A stretch of 64,000 nt of DNA from positions 558,001-622,000 of the forward strand of contig JAZGUH010000928.1 in the NCBI GenBank assembly GCA_037893225.1, in the 5' to 3' direction. This DNA is from Hippasteria phrygiana (Eukaryota > Echinodermata > Asteroidea > Valvatida > Goniasteridae). The translations under genes and the position numbers were made by a program. This document shows, piece after piece, positions 1 to 11,667 of the stretch. A model generated the notes under the pieces. The model was given only the letters and a program-made list of their open reading frames with translations, did not search any database and had not been told where the DNA came from. Positions within the stretch are counted from its first letter, which is position 1; the number at the start of each line of letters is the position of its first letter.

Positions 1-574
1 TGTAAATACAGACGGTTTTGTTACACCCCACGGCTCCAGCGTGCTTCATTAAATCCGGCTTGACAACAGAGAGAGATGGACAGACTTGTGCAACAGAGGC
101 TGATGGTTTTGAGGCGGACTAAAAGGCAAATTACAAACAACTCAAGGCAACCTGGCGACTGCACACTGTTCTAATAGGTCATGTCTCTGTGCTATACATG
201 TAGAGGGCATTCAATCAGAGAACACTGCGAACAAAAACCAGAGTTTTCTGTCATAGTTCATTGCTTGATACACTAGCCACTACTATAACAAATCTCTGAC
301 TATTGACGAACCCAGTTTCCCTTGACAATAGGCCACATCACAAATACTGCAGTGTGATGCATTCTGGGACAGCTTGCGATCAGCAAGACAAGAGAATGCT
401 GTACATTTTCCTTTGGTACGCAAAATATGACTGCTGTGTTCACCAAATTTGGGAGACTTTAGCTAAACTCTGCAAAATATCAACTTTGCTATGTCATGTT
501 AAATGTTACACTTGTGTGCAGTAAATAAAAATAATCTTATAAAGTGCCACGAGTCGTAAGAAAAATTATGAAGA
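1..574. other. Unassigned AT-rich DNA
   Basis: No gene, RNA or repeat boundary could be supported here. The short open frame at 303-524 has no recognisable domain and no splice context. One TACATGTA-type motif lies near 198. Confidence 0.5.
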
Positions 575-863
575 TTAACCCCTTTGAGTACGGTATTTTA
601 CAAGAGACGTCAGGGTGCCAAAGCGGCTCTGGCAGCCAAGCGAACCGCTACAATGTGTTTGTGCAGTCAAGCATAACCTATACACAATAATCCAATAATG
701 GATTGAAACTGCACAAACAGCGGCCAATGGCGTCATCCGGCCTGGTGGCACTGTTGAATCCAACAATAAATTAAAACTGCACAAACAGTGGCCAATTGCG
801 TCATCCGGCCTAGTGGCACTGTTTTTTTGCGCCATATTCCGTCATCCGTACGCAAGGGGTTAA
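575..863. mobile_element. piggyBac-type MITE, family A copy 1
   Basis: The element is bounded by TTAA on both sides (575-578 and 860-863). Its ends are inverted: CCCCTTTGAGTACGG at the left and CCGTACGCAAGGGG at the right. TTAA duplication with CCYT-type termini is the hallmark of the piggyBac superfamily. Inside, a segment with ACTGCACAAACAG..GGCCAAT..GCGTCATCCGGCCT occurs twice in tandem. There is no transposase, so it is non-autonomous. Related copies lie at 44625-44833 (near full length) and 25855-26066. Confidence 0.8.
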
Positions 864-1215
864 AAGTTAAACAGGTTAAAAAATCTAATTTATATAGGAG
901 GATCATATGCAGTTTCACTGGTTTTTTTGTTGGGTGAATTTTTGGGAATATATTGATCTACCAGTGAGTGATGTCATTTAGAAGAATCTCCCACAGCTGC
1001 CTTTATGTATACGCAGGGGTGCCAGAAAAAAGTAATGTCAACTGCACTCTAAAGTTACTTCTCAACTAATTTCAGTGATTAAGCCAGGATAAGAATGTAG
1101 AATAAATTATTTGATATAAAAGTAGTAGTAATTTGATACTGAAACAAATTTATATTTCACTGATAATACCAAGACTGGGACAATTAAATTTGATTTTGTG
1201 TGTGTGCTATACTTA

Positions 1216-1852
1216 AGCCCTGTCCGCACTGGACTTTTTTGGTAAAACTTACCGAGACGATGGGTACTTTTCCCATTTTAAGTCCAGTGCGGACAGCCTA
1301 GGACGTTTTCCTGTCGGTTACTTTTCCTGAGTCCAGCGGTTACTTCTACCGGGCAACTACTGCCCAGGAAAACTGACTTTTTTTGAGACGATAAGTCCAG
1401 TGCGGACAGTGCGAGTTGGTAAAAGCGGCTCAGGAAAGCGTACATCCAGCCCGAGTGCAAGGTCATGCTTCACAGGGAAACCACGCATGCGCTTTGCATT
1501 GTTTCACCGCGGTGCGGTGCACGTGGCAAGTTTCCAAATTCCAGTGCGTTCCTCTTTTGGTCGCAATCATGGCAGACAATACAGTCGGAAGTTTGATTGG
1601 TGCTAAAGATGTAGGCCTACATGTACACATCAGCCGGAAAAATGAAAAGGCACACGTGATTTGGGTCAATTGCGTCAATGTAGAAAGGTCACGCAAAGCG
1701 CCCTCATGGGTCATTATATTGACAGCTCGGTTACTTCTACTACGGTCTCGATAAAATTTTCCCGTGTCGAAAGTCCAAGTGCGGACAGTGGTCACATTTG
1801 ACCATTTTCTATTTTACAATCGTCTTGGTAAAAGTCCAGTGCGGACACGGCT
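1216..1852. mobile_element. PIF/Harbinger-like non-autonomous element, family B copy 1
   Basis: Terminal inverted repeats start AGCCCTGTCCGCACTGGACT and end with the complement, next to TTA (left) and TAA (right). The motif GTCCAGTGCGGACA recurs inside, as do variants of GGTTACTTCTACCGG. A short reading frame begins MADNTVGSLIGAKDVG at 1569 and is kept in the copies at 39146 and 48906. No transposase is present. Superfamily assignment rests on the 3-bp TWA-type flanks and the AGCC..GGCT ends; it is an inference. Confidence 0.75.
1569..1700 (+). CDS. Short ORF fragment shared by family B elements
   Basis: The frame begins MADNTVGSLIGAKDVG and continues through HISRKNEKAHVIW. In the two related elements it begins MVDFIIDKKVGSLIGAKD (near 39511 +, and 49218 on the minus strand) and the peptide is nearly unchanged. 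An ATG follows a GC-rich leader in all three. The product is not recognised. It may be the first exon of a gene carried by the parent transposon, or a captured host exon. Protein-level conservation has not been separated from simple recent copying. Confidence 0.3.
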
Positions 1853-2011
1853 TAAGACTTCAGGAACCCTGGTATACATGTACTACAGACCACTAGGGCA
1901 GAAATAACGTGACAAAATATTTACATGTACAAAACCTAAAGAGGTATATACAGAGTTAGCACCGTTGGACATAAAAAGAAACCCAGCAGGTTGTATTTGA
2001 AAAATATGTGG

Positions 2012-2385
2012 TCCTGTTATATCTTCCTACAGCATGGTCACATTTAGCTTGTGTCCGGACGCGGGAATAGAAACTGGTTATGTAGTGTTTGCTCCTTACA
2101 GGGACTATTCCCGTGGAAGGACACAGTTCCTTTTTTGTAAATATTTATATATTAAATTTGACAAGAAGTTTGACGTTTCAGGAGTCCAGTAGCTGCTTTT
2201 AGAAATCAACAGCAGACTTCGACTTTTAAATTAGGGTAATTATGTTCGAACCTCATACCCTAAAACTGGAACTGTGTCCTTCCACGGGAACAGACCCTGT
2301 AAGGAGCAAACACTACCTAACCAGTTTCTATTCCTGCGTCCGGACACAAGCTAAATGTGACTATGCTGTAGAAAGATATAACACT
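2012..2385. mobile_element. Inverted-repeat (foldback) element
   Basis: About 115 bp at 2012-2128 reappears inverted at 2269-2384, for example GCTTGTGTCCGGACGCGGGA against TCCTGCGTCCGGACACAAGC. The spacer holds a smaller hairpin, TTAGGGTAATTATG/CCTCATACCCTAA (2230-2263). No protein is encoded; the open frame over the right arm is incidental. This is a MITE-like foldback of unassigned superfamily. Confidence 0.65.
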
Positions 2386-3246
2386 GTAGAACAATGTGTT
2401 GACTCTACAGGGTTAGCGAAAACTTGTGGTCCTGCTTTTTATACTGATGTGTGGAATTGAATGCCCTGCCCAGTCCATAGAATTCAATACAATAGACAAT
2501 ACAACTGTTACACTTCAGGAATTTCACTACAGTATCCCCCTTCTGGATCACACATTTCCCAATTGAAGGTGAGTGACAGTCTGGCACTCCTATTGCAGTT
2601 TAATTCCTGTCTTAGGAGGCACCACGACAATGTCACGACTTTGGTTCAATTTCTGAAACACGACACTGATTGCTCAGTTGAAACCATTCTCCCACTGCAA
2701 CAAATGCCTAGCAGCCTCCAGCACATTTCACACATCTTGATGAGCTGAGTCCTTGCCCAGATAAACCTGGTTTTGGCTGTATTCAGCACAGGTTGGGATC
2801 TACTATTCACAGCAGCTTGAGCTAATTCTACATGTTGAAACACATGAACCCAACACAGAATCACTCAAGTCAGAGAACAAGCGACCGTACTTTTAGTGCA
2901 ACACGTGATGATTCACACTGTCATTTTCAACATGAGCCGTGTTAAACAGTTCACTTTTGATCTCGGTTTATACTAAAACCAGAGCAATGTAACTACATGT
3001 AAGCCTAGAGCAAATCTGGGTTGAAGTGGGAAAAGAATTGATAACAATTCATGTACATTGTACTTACATGTAATAAATAGAGCTCTGAACAAGAAATTAC
3101 TGCACAAAATTCTATAGGGTTTTCAGAGGTGTGTAGCTACATGTGAATGAATGATAGGTCATTGAACTTACATTGAGCCAGTAATAGATAAACCACAGTT
3201 TAAGAACTTGCTACATTGTAGTCTTGGTTCCAATATGTCCTTAGCA
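2386..3246. other. Unassigned; one exon-like interval
   Basis: Mostly featureless. An exon-like stretch sits at 2519-2568, between a pyrimidine/CAG acceptor (GTTACACTTCAG) and a GTGAGT donor; two frames are open. It is too short to support a gene by itself. Confidence 0.3.
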
Positions 3247-4099
3247 GTGCGATGCAGCGCGCACAGGTTAATGGCTGTACAGCACCCTCTACAAATGCAC
3301 GCCAAGGCCACATTGCTAAGGATGTCTTGGCTAATTACTAGTACTAAAACAAGAGTTTCGTTCAGTGTACAAGCGTCATTATTCTTTTGACCTGCCTGTT
3401 AAATTATGCATCAGGTCACACGCAGTTCCTTGCGAAAGGGCCAAAATTTTCTTAGCGATGTGGCCTTGGTGTGCATGTGTAGAGTAAGCTTGTGTGGTTT
3501 ACCGGTAAACCGTTTTTTTCCGGTTTTATAATTAAACCAATCACGTCCGGTTTTGATTTTTGAAAAACCTCAAAACCGTCTGCAACATTATATATCGCTC
3601 AACAATATTTCATTCATTTAAGAAAATCACGGCGAAAAAAATGTCAAACAATACTTCCAAAACCACAAAGAAAAGATACCGTACTTGTCTGAAGAACACT
3701 GAACAGTCTTTGTCTTAGGCGCAAATGACATTTCCCGAATCGTGAGGCTTATTAATTTCACGCATCGCAAGCGCGAGCCCATGCTGCACACAGCGCTTGC
3801 CTGCACGTGCACACCACACACTATACACATGCCACATACGCGCTGCATGCACGGCGGGCTGACCGGCCGGCGGAAACGAACACCACTGGATTTACTATAC
3901 TCACGAGCTTGTGCGCGTCTACGGTCTACGTCACAAATCTCATTAGACTTCGACCTAGTACTCTATTGGAAACACTCATATCGCTCACGTATTAAACGCG
4001 TATTAAACGTTTTTTTTCAGTTTAGGTTTAATCTAAAACTGCACAAGCTTAGTGTAGAGGGCGCTGTACAGCCATTAACCTGTGCGCGCTGCATCGCAC
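3247..4099. repeat. Inverted repeat pair (46-bp outer arms, nested inner pair)
   Basis: 3247-3292 and 4054-4099 are inverted copies differing at one base; the core is GCAGCGCGCACAGGTTAATG. Just inside, 3294-3322 (TGCACGCCAAGGCCACAT) is inverted at about 3451-3478. The block between is rich in GGTTTTA/TAAACC segments and has no convincing gene. It may be a decayed DNA element with long ends. Neither superfamily nor target duplication could be fixed. Confidence 0.55.
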
Positions 4100-4112
4100 C
4101 GCCATGTAAGAG

Positions 4113-4949
4113 TTTTCATTATAAAACCGAATGATGATGCTGATGACTCTGCACTCTACCGTCTTTCTCCCAATTCTAACTTTCCTCACAATGAATTGGG
4201 TGCTTGACAGACGTCACTCAACAATAATTACTTTGGGGAAGGACTGGCTACTAACCTTCAATGCACAGAAAACTAAACTGTTGTCTCAATCTACAGACGA
4301 TTCATTTACTTCAGTTCGTATATTGAGCCCTTTGACTTTGCCTGAGGTATATGACCTGCATGTAAATCTTCTTGAACTTGTCATCTCCCCTAAACCTTAG
4401 TTGGAACATGGAGGAATAAGAACACATTCTTATTCCTCCATGGTGGGAAGAAGTATATCTCAGGTATTGCAAAGAGTGCATTCCTGTGAGTTGGTTGCCT
4501 TCATCGATCGAACTCTGAAATATCTCAGGCTACCTCCTGATATGCTGTCCTTTACTCTTGCTTAAGTTACAAGACAACTATGTGTCCTCTTTAATGGAGT
4601 TCCCACATTTGGGCTGGTGCATGTGCTAAGCACATTGTTAATTTTGTTGGAGAAGAGTTGGGCTCATCCTTACAATTACTCCCAGTGGAGATCTGTTGCT
4701 ACTTAGTCCGATATTTTCACATTAATAAAATGTTCCCCTTGTCCAGCTTGGCCTCCAGTTGGGGTCTTTGAGCGTGAAACTCGGCTTTCTGCCTGTTCCC
4801 ACCAATATACTCTAGCTGTACCTAGATGTAGAATGAAAAGTACATGTAGCCTTTTCCCTTGTTCTGTATCTCTATGGAAATTTTTGCCTGGTGCATGTTT
4901 TCCTTCATCGTACGATCTTTCCTCCTTCAAGAACAATCTTAATTCCTAA
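4113..4949 (+). pseudogene. LINE (non-LTR retrotransposon) ORF2 relic
   Basis: Broken frames carry the end of a reverse transcriptase. There is a DADD catalytic-box remnant followed by SALYRLSP (about 4125-4160), then WLLTFNAQKTKLL (about 4247-4285), then the characteristic LINE C-terminus. That C-terminus includes TRLSACSHQYTLAVPRCR and SVSLWKFLPG, and ends SYDLSSFKNNLNS before TAA at 4947-4949. Stops and frameshifts interrupt it and no 5' part is present, so it is dead. The pattern fits CR1/Jockey-type LINEs. A 36-bp micro-hairpin (4407-4442) has inserted into it. Confidence 0.8.
4407..4442. mobile_element. Micro-hairpin insertion 1 (36 bp)
   Basis: Perfect 16-bp arms, CATGGAGGAATAAGAA and its complement, surround a CACA loop. 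The flanking heptamers are GTTGGAA (4400-4406) and GTGGGAA (4443-4449), which match at 6 of 7 positions. It interrupts the LINE relic, so it arrived after the LINE. Confidence 0.7.
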
Positions 4950-5003
4950 CTCTTGCATCCCCGATTCATTTTTCTTTTGTAACTCCGTAACTCAAATATT
5001 CAG

Positions 5004-5387
5004 CACACAATCCACAAGGGAAACTGACTAGGTAAATTTGAATACATTTTCAAAGTGAACAAAGAAACTGGCACGAGCGGGATTCGAACCTGCGACCTCC
5101 GGGTTACCGTACCGGCGCTCTACCAACTGAGCTATCTTGCCCTATGTTGGCGGTCTCCCAAATTGTCAGTATCTTTGTTCGAGTGGGCGCTAGTCAGAAG
5201 TCATAAACCCAGAATGCCGTGTAGCCAGGGATCACACCCAATTTTACGATACTACCTGGGAAGCGACATTGTGGAGATCACTCAGTGAGGATACGACTTT
5301 TTAATTTATAATTCGTCACACAATCCACAAGGGAAACTGACTAGGTAAATTTGAATACATTTTCAAAGTGAACAAAGAAACTGGCAC
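5004..5387 (-). mobile_element. Composite tRNA-derived SINE, copy 1
   Basis: On the minus strand a tRNA-like head (GGCAAGATAGCTCAGTTGG, then the B-box GGTTCGAATCC) is followed by the tail GCCAGTTTCTTTGTTCAC. A body of about 150 bp lies upstream of the head. The 71-bp tail unit is present as two identical direct repeats, 5004-5074 and 5317-5387, on either side of the head and body. The anticodon loop would read GGT (Thr-like) but position 33 is C rather than T, so a working tRNA is unlikely. Sister copy: 62886-63262. Confidence 0.75.
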
Positions 5388-6136
5388 ATTCAATTAGATT
5401 TCATTTATTCGGTGTTGTGGGACAAACTATTATGCAAAAGTAGGAAAAAAATAGGAATTTCAAGAAAAAAGTAGAATAAGTAGGAGCAAGGTAAAACAAT
5501 TAGGAAAAAGTAGGAATACTTGAAAGCCTGCTAGTATTAATTCTATTAGATCAAAGAAATTAGAATCTCACCTGTATTATATGATATCAAACTTGCCACT
5601 GCAGCATAAATTGCTTTTTCAAAGTCCCAAGTCTTTGCAGTATCAATGGCCTCAGCTCTGATCATTCACGTACAGTCCGTGATGATCGGCACGTACCAAA
5701 ATCACACAGCATGGATGCACGAGAGACACATGTTTTCTGCCTCAGTAGTTAAGGGATGCACTAGGAAAACATCCGTCCAAGCACATCCGGCCCCAGTGAC
5801 AGCAGAGTTCATTATAAGACAGTCACTCTTAAGGGCCGCCCCTCCAAGCCACTGACGTAAAGCTTGCTTATCTCAAATTCCTGCGACTGGTTTAAAGGAT
5901 TTCTAGACCATGACGACGTTCCGATTGAATGGCCTTTAATTCAGAGTCTAGCACACTTCAATAAATTTGTCAATTTTCTTCTGTACAATGGGATACAGTG
6001 TCTGACAGCTCCTATATTACACCAGTTTGTTTATATAAAGTTTGCTTTGTTGCATCCAAAAGAAACCTTACAAACAATATGCAGTATTATATTGAAATGA
6101 AAATTTGTTTGGCTTTCAACTGGCATAACACGAGAA
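5388..6136. other. Unassigned
   Basis: No repeat boundary or gene was supported. The open frame 5864-6100 has ordinary composition but no recognised domain, and its flanks give no clear splice sites. Confidence 0.4.
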
Positions 6137-6736
6137 AGCCCATTTCACACATCCGTGCGCCAATCACCGAGACTGGTCGTGTGAATGCATCGATGCGATT
6201 TTCGCATGGAAAACGTGCAGTGAAATCGCCTTTACGCATGTACAGTTTACTGTTGCTTCGCACTACAATTTAACATGGCTTTTGTAAACACAAATTTCTT
6301 CAGTTCTGATTCGTGAGTTGCTGCGTAATGAGATTAGCATAGAACAGTAGATTCTCTGTAACACTTCATTGGTGTTGCTGTATATTTACAGTTAATGTAA
6401 TATTCTGACGGTGGTCTTGTAAATTTACAACCTATTTGTATAAATTGACATTAAAACATGAAAACTACGACGCGTGATCTTTTCTTGGTCACAGTATTGT
6501 AATTTTACGTCCAAAATCCATTAAAAATATAATACGTTCACTGCTTCTTTAAAGGGAAAAAACCCATAATTTTACGGATTTTTTTACAGTGTGGGAAAAT
6601 CACTGGTACCCTATAAATTTCACTGTTCAAAGGATATTGCAGATTGCAGATTTTGCAGATTGCAGGCATCCTTGGGTGGCAGACACCCGGCGCCAATCAT
6701 CGCAGATGTGTTTCCAGCACTCGGTGTGAAACGGGC
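6137..6736. mobile_element. Family E element, copy 1 (left part shortened)
   Basis: It starts AGCCCATTTCACAC and ends GTGTGAAACGGGCT, like the longer copies at 23645-24661 and 46876-47840. It shares the internal stretches TTTAACATGGCTTTTGTAAA and GGTGTTGCTGTATATTTACA with them. About 350 bp after the left end is missing relative to those copies. It is non-coding and probably PIF/Harbinger-related. No target duplication is visible (GAA versus CAA). Confidence 0.65.
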
Positions 6737-7920
6737 TCAAGCCTGTGTTCAACTTTGGGTGCAGAGACTTTGGGTAAAATCCGACAGACCTCCTTTGTTA
6801 TTGGCCTGTATTGGTTTGTCACAGCCGGGCCATAACCTGGTTGTTTTCACATACTGTCCCCACATACCTTGATCATGGTCGCCCAACCGAACTGGCTCAA
6901 TAATGCACAAAGTGAAGCAGCAACAATAGTTTTGTACAGTGCAAATAGAAAAAAACAGCATAAGAATGATTCTTATCAGCAGCCCTGACCAGACTGTCAC
7001 CCGAAGTCCTCAGAGTTGCCATGAGAAAAGCAAACACTGTCCCATCACGACCAGCACTCTACATGGCTGGTCGTTTGCCCAACGGCCAATTTATTACTCA
7101 TTTACGAGTCAACTACAACACAACTATCTGAACTACTGACATCAGCAAATACGGAAAACACACAAGTACATGTACATGCACGTAATTGAGTGATGTCCTA
7201 TGGAGATACAAATAGGCCTATCATATGACATCCTAGTGAGGACTGTTAGGCCCAAGTAATTAAGCACAAACTAAATGTGTGTGTACACAACTGGATACAT
7301 TACCAGCAAAACTTGTCGATGACATTTATCTTCCTACACAGCCAAGGTAATCCAAGTACTGATTCTTATGCACCTTGAACTTTCCAGCAGCACACTGCAC
7401 ACCAAATTCAACCAGCAGCATTCGGGCAGAATTTTACGCAAGTATCGAAAGAAAAAGAAAAAAATCTTTTCATCCCCGGAGAAATTGCAGACATTGAGTG
7501 GGTTTCATGACTCGGGGGCTGGATTAAACTCCCCAGATCGTTACAGTGATCTGGTTTCCTTTTCACAGAGCCCCACACGACCACATTACCTAAATGTACT
7601 TTGGACAGTCTTTGTTGGTCCCTTTGCATGTTTGTACAGCCCCAACAACAATTAGTCTGTACGCTTTACAATATTACCAATGTCCTTCAAACTGAAAGGC
7701 TCTGTATGGACATTTTTCAAATGGGCTTTTACAGTCTGGCCTGTGATGATGTCATAGCCATTGACATAAATAACCCAAATGACAATGAGGGGGTTACGCC
7801 TCACCAGAATGTAGCATATTGGTCTAAACTATAATTTGGCCAGCCTTAATACTGCAACACTACAATAAGAATGGTCCTAAAGAGTTTTAGCCATTGGAAC
7901 CATTGTTATTATACATGTAT
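6737..7920. other. Unassigned
   Basis: No family match within the window and no supported gene. The open frames here overlap one another and show no domain. Confidence 0.4.
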
Positions 7921-8716
7921 AGCCCGTTTCACACTATGCTCTTACCCGGGTAATTGCTGGGTTAACGAAAAATTTAACCCGGCAATTACCCAGGTAATGT
8001 GGAGCGTTCCCACTACAATTCGCCGGGTTAGAAATTCTCCGGGGTAACTGCCCCAAAACCCCACTTAACCCGGGTAATTTCTAACCCTGCTCGCGAGGTG
8101 GGTTAACCCACCAAACAATCTCGGGGTTAACGACGACCTTGAGACGATTCTCCGGGTTACCATAAGTAGTGTGAATGCTTGCCGGGTTTTCTTCTACCCG
8201 GGTAGGCGGGTGCGCTTCGTCGTGTTTTATCGGCCAGCTTTGCGAAGGTGACGAAATTTACTAATTTATGGTATGGCCGCCGTGGCTGGTACCTCGCCTT
8301 AATAATTTTATTTTTATGTATACTTTAATGAAAGGCACCAGTCTTCCGTGGATGATGCCTCGTCTTAATAAGTACATTTTACACACGCTTAATGCAAGGC
8401 ACCAGTCTAGACTGCACAGTTGAAGGATTACGCGTGCACGCTGCCAATGCTGATCTGATTTTTTCAATTTGCATTGCATGCTCTCGCGCGCTCTCACTTC
8501 GCTCTTAGCTTTTACAACGAACCAATGGCTAGGGCAGAGGTCAAGCAATGCACATTCTCCGGGTTACCATTCGCATATAGTGTGAATGCGGCTACAAGTT
8601 ACTCGGGTAAGTTAATTTTGTAGTGTGAAACCGATTCTCCGGGTTAGTTTCTACCCAGGTAATGACAACTACCCGGGTAATAAATTACCCGGGTAAGTTC
8701 AGAGTAGTGTGAACCC
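7921..8716. mobile_element. Family C element, copy 1 ('TTACCCGGGTAA' family)
   Basis: The left end is AGCCCGTTTCACACTATGC and the right end TAGTGTGAACCCC. Subterminal zones carry many copies of TTACCCGGGTAA and its half-sites. The middle (8230-8560) is unique to the family and matches, inverted, the copies at 57575-58770 and 63470-64000. No intact protein is encoded. The layout suggests transposase-binding sites near both ends. Confidence 0.7.
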
Positions 8717-9705
8717 CACATATGTGCAGTGTTTAAGTTGAGTTTAGCCTGATGATACAGGTGGCGTATGTAACAAGGTGCTAAGAAATGTCATGACGGA
8801 TCTTCCATGTTACTCTTCTGATGTCCGGAGCCATGTACAAAAGCTATGGTATTTGGGTGTGTATACGGGCAGGCAAGCAATGCTGATAATGTCACAACCG
8901 GAATGGTGTATTTTTGTGTACAGGGCATGCCTCATATCTGTTTGTTTGTTTGTTTTAAGCTTCATTAAATTACTAAAACACAAAAAAAAAATCTTAATTC
9001 TTATTGCTAATATGTATTCATCATTGTTTCAGAACCATTAATACTTTTCTATTTTGATTTCTGTGAACCTTTATATGATACATTTCCATGGCTACAAGTA
9101 AGTGAAAGTAGCGGTGCCTACAAAAATATATTCCTATAGAGTACCGAAGTCTGATGTCAGTTGGCATGACAACTGGCTCCAAACAAATGGAGATTGACTG
9201 TTCCTTTGTTAACAGTCATACAAACACATTGACACAAAATAACAAAAGTATTCTGGTTCTAAACATTGCATTAACATTAGTGCAGGGACAAATCGGAGGT
9301 TTCCAAAACCGAATATTTTAAAATCGAATAATCGATCCTCCGAATTCCTCAATCGGTTTGCAAAATACAAAATCTCGCCGCACGCGTGCCCGTACACACT
9401 GTACATGGAGCAATTACAATGTAACAATTTGTTACCCCCTGCTGTGCTGTGCCTTCCAAGTTCACTCCAGGCTTTCCCGCAACGATCACAACAAATTTAA
9501 TAACGTATTTATTAATCCAGGTCTTGTCTGTCATATTTCATTACAGGATAGAGAGAAAATTCTAAACTTCCATCATCTAATACGTATTTCAAATTCCCAG
9601 GCATTGCTTCAGCCCGTCAGATGGTTCGAAATCTCCACAGTATCCCTACTGCCTCGACCATTCATCATCTGACTTTGCTTTTGCCTGCTACCCAATTTCC
9701 CACCC

Positions 9706-9980
9706 TTTGATTTTGTCCACTGCTAGTAATTCCCTGCCCAGTCAGAATCAGAGCCCTTTGAAAGACAATCGTCGTTATTGAACAACCAATAATAGCCCCG
9801 ATGTCTTGCTCTTGAATCCAGACAAGCAGTGTAAATTCCAACTCATTTTCTCCCACACGTGCAGACCTTTGATTTTGTCCACGGCTCGCCAGTCAGAAGT
9901 CTGCCAATCAGAGCCCTTTGAAAGACAATCGTCGTTATTGAACAACCAATAATAGCCCCGATGTCTTGCTCTTGAATAGC
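9706..9980. repeat. Tandem duplication, period about 160 bp
   Basis: The block with GAGCCCTTTGAAAGACAATC and AATAGCCCCGATGTCTTGCT at 9751-9818 recurs at 9911-9976 almost unchanged. The sequence between the conserved parts has diverged. No coding role seen. Confidence 0.7.
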
Positions 9981-10634
9981 TGAATACATGTACATCAAAG
10001 GAAACTGTTATGGAGACAGGTACGGCTTTGATGACTGTGAAGAATAGGTTTTGATTGACAGGCTCTACAAAAGGATCGTGGCGTTCTCCCCAGCAGAGAG
10101 ATTATTTCTCCCCAGCCAACTTGGGGAAAGGGCAAAATAATGAAGTCAGGGGGATTACTGAGAGAAATAATAAAGTCAGGGGAAATGCAGTTGTGGTGTC
10201 TATTCTACTTCTTGTAATACAAAAACCAAAATACATGCAATTGAAGTTATTGAACATCACAGAAAGCCACACAATTTTCTTTAAAAAAGCTACGCGAACT
10301 GCTTAAAATGATCGTCAACAACATTTTTACGGGGGGATGTCAGTTATATCGCAAGATTAGTAGAACTGTTCTTATTGGTACAAAAAACTATAAATAAATC
10401 ATGTACATGTATTTACAACACTTTTAATATAACATGTCGATTTGTCCGCTTTCATGATGCAAATTTGCCAAGAGGAATACATGCAACTTAATAATTGAAA
10501 ACACGCCAGAATTGTCAGTGGATTAGAGATTTCAGCACAATTGATTAAATGCAATAAATGCAAGACAATAATAGTAAATGCTAAATAGTAGTAAATACGT
10601 AAAATGCCAGTGGAAATATTATAGTAAATAAATA

Positions 10635-10745
10635 TTACGTCAAACAATCCACAAGGGTACAGTTGGTAGAGCGCCGGTACGGTAACCCGGAGGTCGCAGG
10701 TTCGAATCCCGCTCCTGCCAGTTTCTTTGTTAACTTTGAAAATAT
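10635..10745 (+). mobile_element. Rearranged tRNA-SINE fragment, copy 2
   Basis: An inverted tail end, CGTCAAACAATCCACAAGGG, is joined directly to the tRNA head from ACAGTTGGTAGAGCG onward. An intact B-box (GGTTCGAATCC) and the tail CCAGTTTCTTTGTTAAC follow. The A-box half is missing. The head-to-inverted-tail junction is unlike a simple 5' truncation. Confidence 0.7.
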
Positions 10746-10993
10746 ATATTACGATAGTTTCATTTCCTGTCGCTACAATCAATCGCTTGGATTGTTTATC
10801 CCACTACCTTAGCAACACACCCTTTTCCCGAATGATCTTACCCCAAATTTTAAACAAAGTACAAAGAGTTTCTGGTTATTTAACTTTGATGCAAGTACCG
10901 GTAATACATGCCGTCCTCTTATTAGAGTCCAACAGTTGCAGTCTCATAGGGCCCAAGTTCGCCAAACACAAACGGTTTCGGCATGGCGTCATT

Positions 10994-11667
10994 AGGCCTT
11001 TTCACACTAGACAAAATCTCGGGGGCGGCCCCGGGGCAACGTAGGGGTGAGAATGTGCGACGTTTCACACTAGCCATTTTCGCCCAGGGGCCACCCCCGA
11101 GATTGGTCTCGCCCCGGGGCGAACTCACCCCTGCTCCAGGCCAGGGGCGAGATTTTTCAACCCGGGGCGAGACTGATCTCGGGGGTGGCCCCGGGGCAAA
11201 ATGGCTAGTGTGAACGTCGCCCTGCATGCGGGGTTTCGTACAACCCTGGTTGAGAAACAGGTGGTCTCGACAAAATAATTCCAAAGGTCCTGTCAAAGCG
11301 CGCGCTATTGTTAATTCTCCATGATTGTATACAGCTTGGCCGAAAATGCAGCGCCATTATTCTGAAGCACAATATGAGGCAGAGGGACCCCCCACCCCTT
11401 TTGTGTTGGTCATTGTGTTCCCGGAATTTCAGGAATTATTTTCAGCGAGGAGGAAGTTAGGAATTTACTGGCCATCTGGGAGTCAATGAAATACATACTA
11501 GTGTGAAAAGCTCCAGAGCTCGCCCCGGGGTTGGCTGAGGTAGGTTTGCGCGAAACGAGTGTGAAAAGACGTGGGGTTGAACTCAGAGGTAAAAACACCG
11601 GGGCGGCCCCAGGGACACCCCGGGGCGAGTTCGCCCCGGGGTTCGACGCTCTAGTGTGAAAAGGCCT
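10994..11667. mobile_element. Family D element ('CTCGCCCCGGGGCGAG' family)
   Basis: The ends are AGGCCTTTTCACACTAG and CTAGTGTGAAAAGGCCT, flanked by ATT on both sides (10991-10993, 11668-11670). Subterminal palindromes built on CGCCCCGGGGCG repeat at both ends. The interior carries a Myb/SANT-like coding fragment. A solo end of the same family lies at 37355-37422. Confidence 0.75.
11441..11494 (+). pseudogene. Myb/SANT-like domain fragment in family D
   Basis: The frame reads FSEEEVRNLLAIWESMKY, which is the first helix of the Myb/SANT-like (trihelix-type) DNA-binding domain often encoded beside PIF/Harbinger transposases. Only about 18 codons survive before the match is lost. A more damaged version of the same stretch occurs inside the insertion at 57996-58375. 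It is best read as a relic of the parent element's second gene. Confidence 0.55.

Noticed and set aside
3742..4134. A 130-codon + strand frame
   Set aside because: It lies across the inner and outer arms of the inverted repeat and has no recognisable domain.
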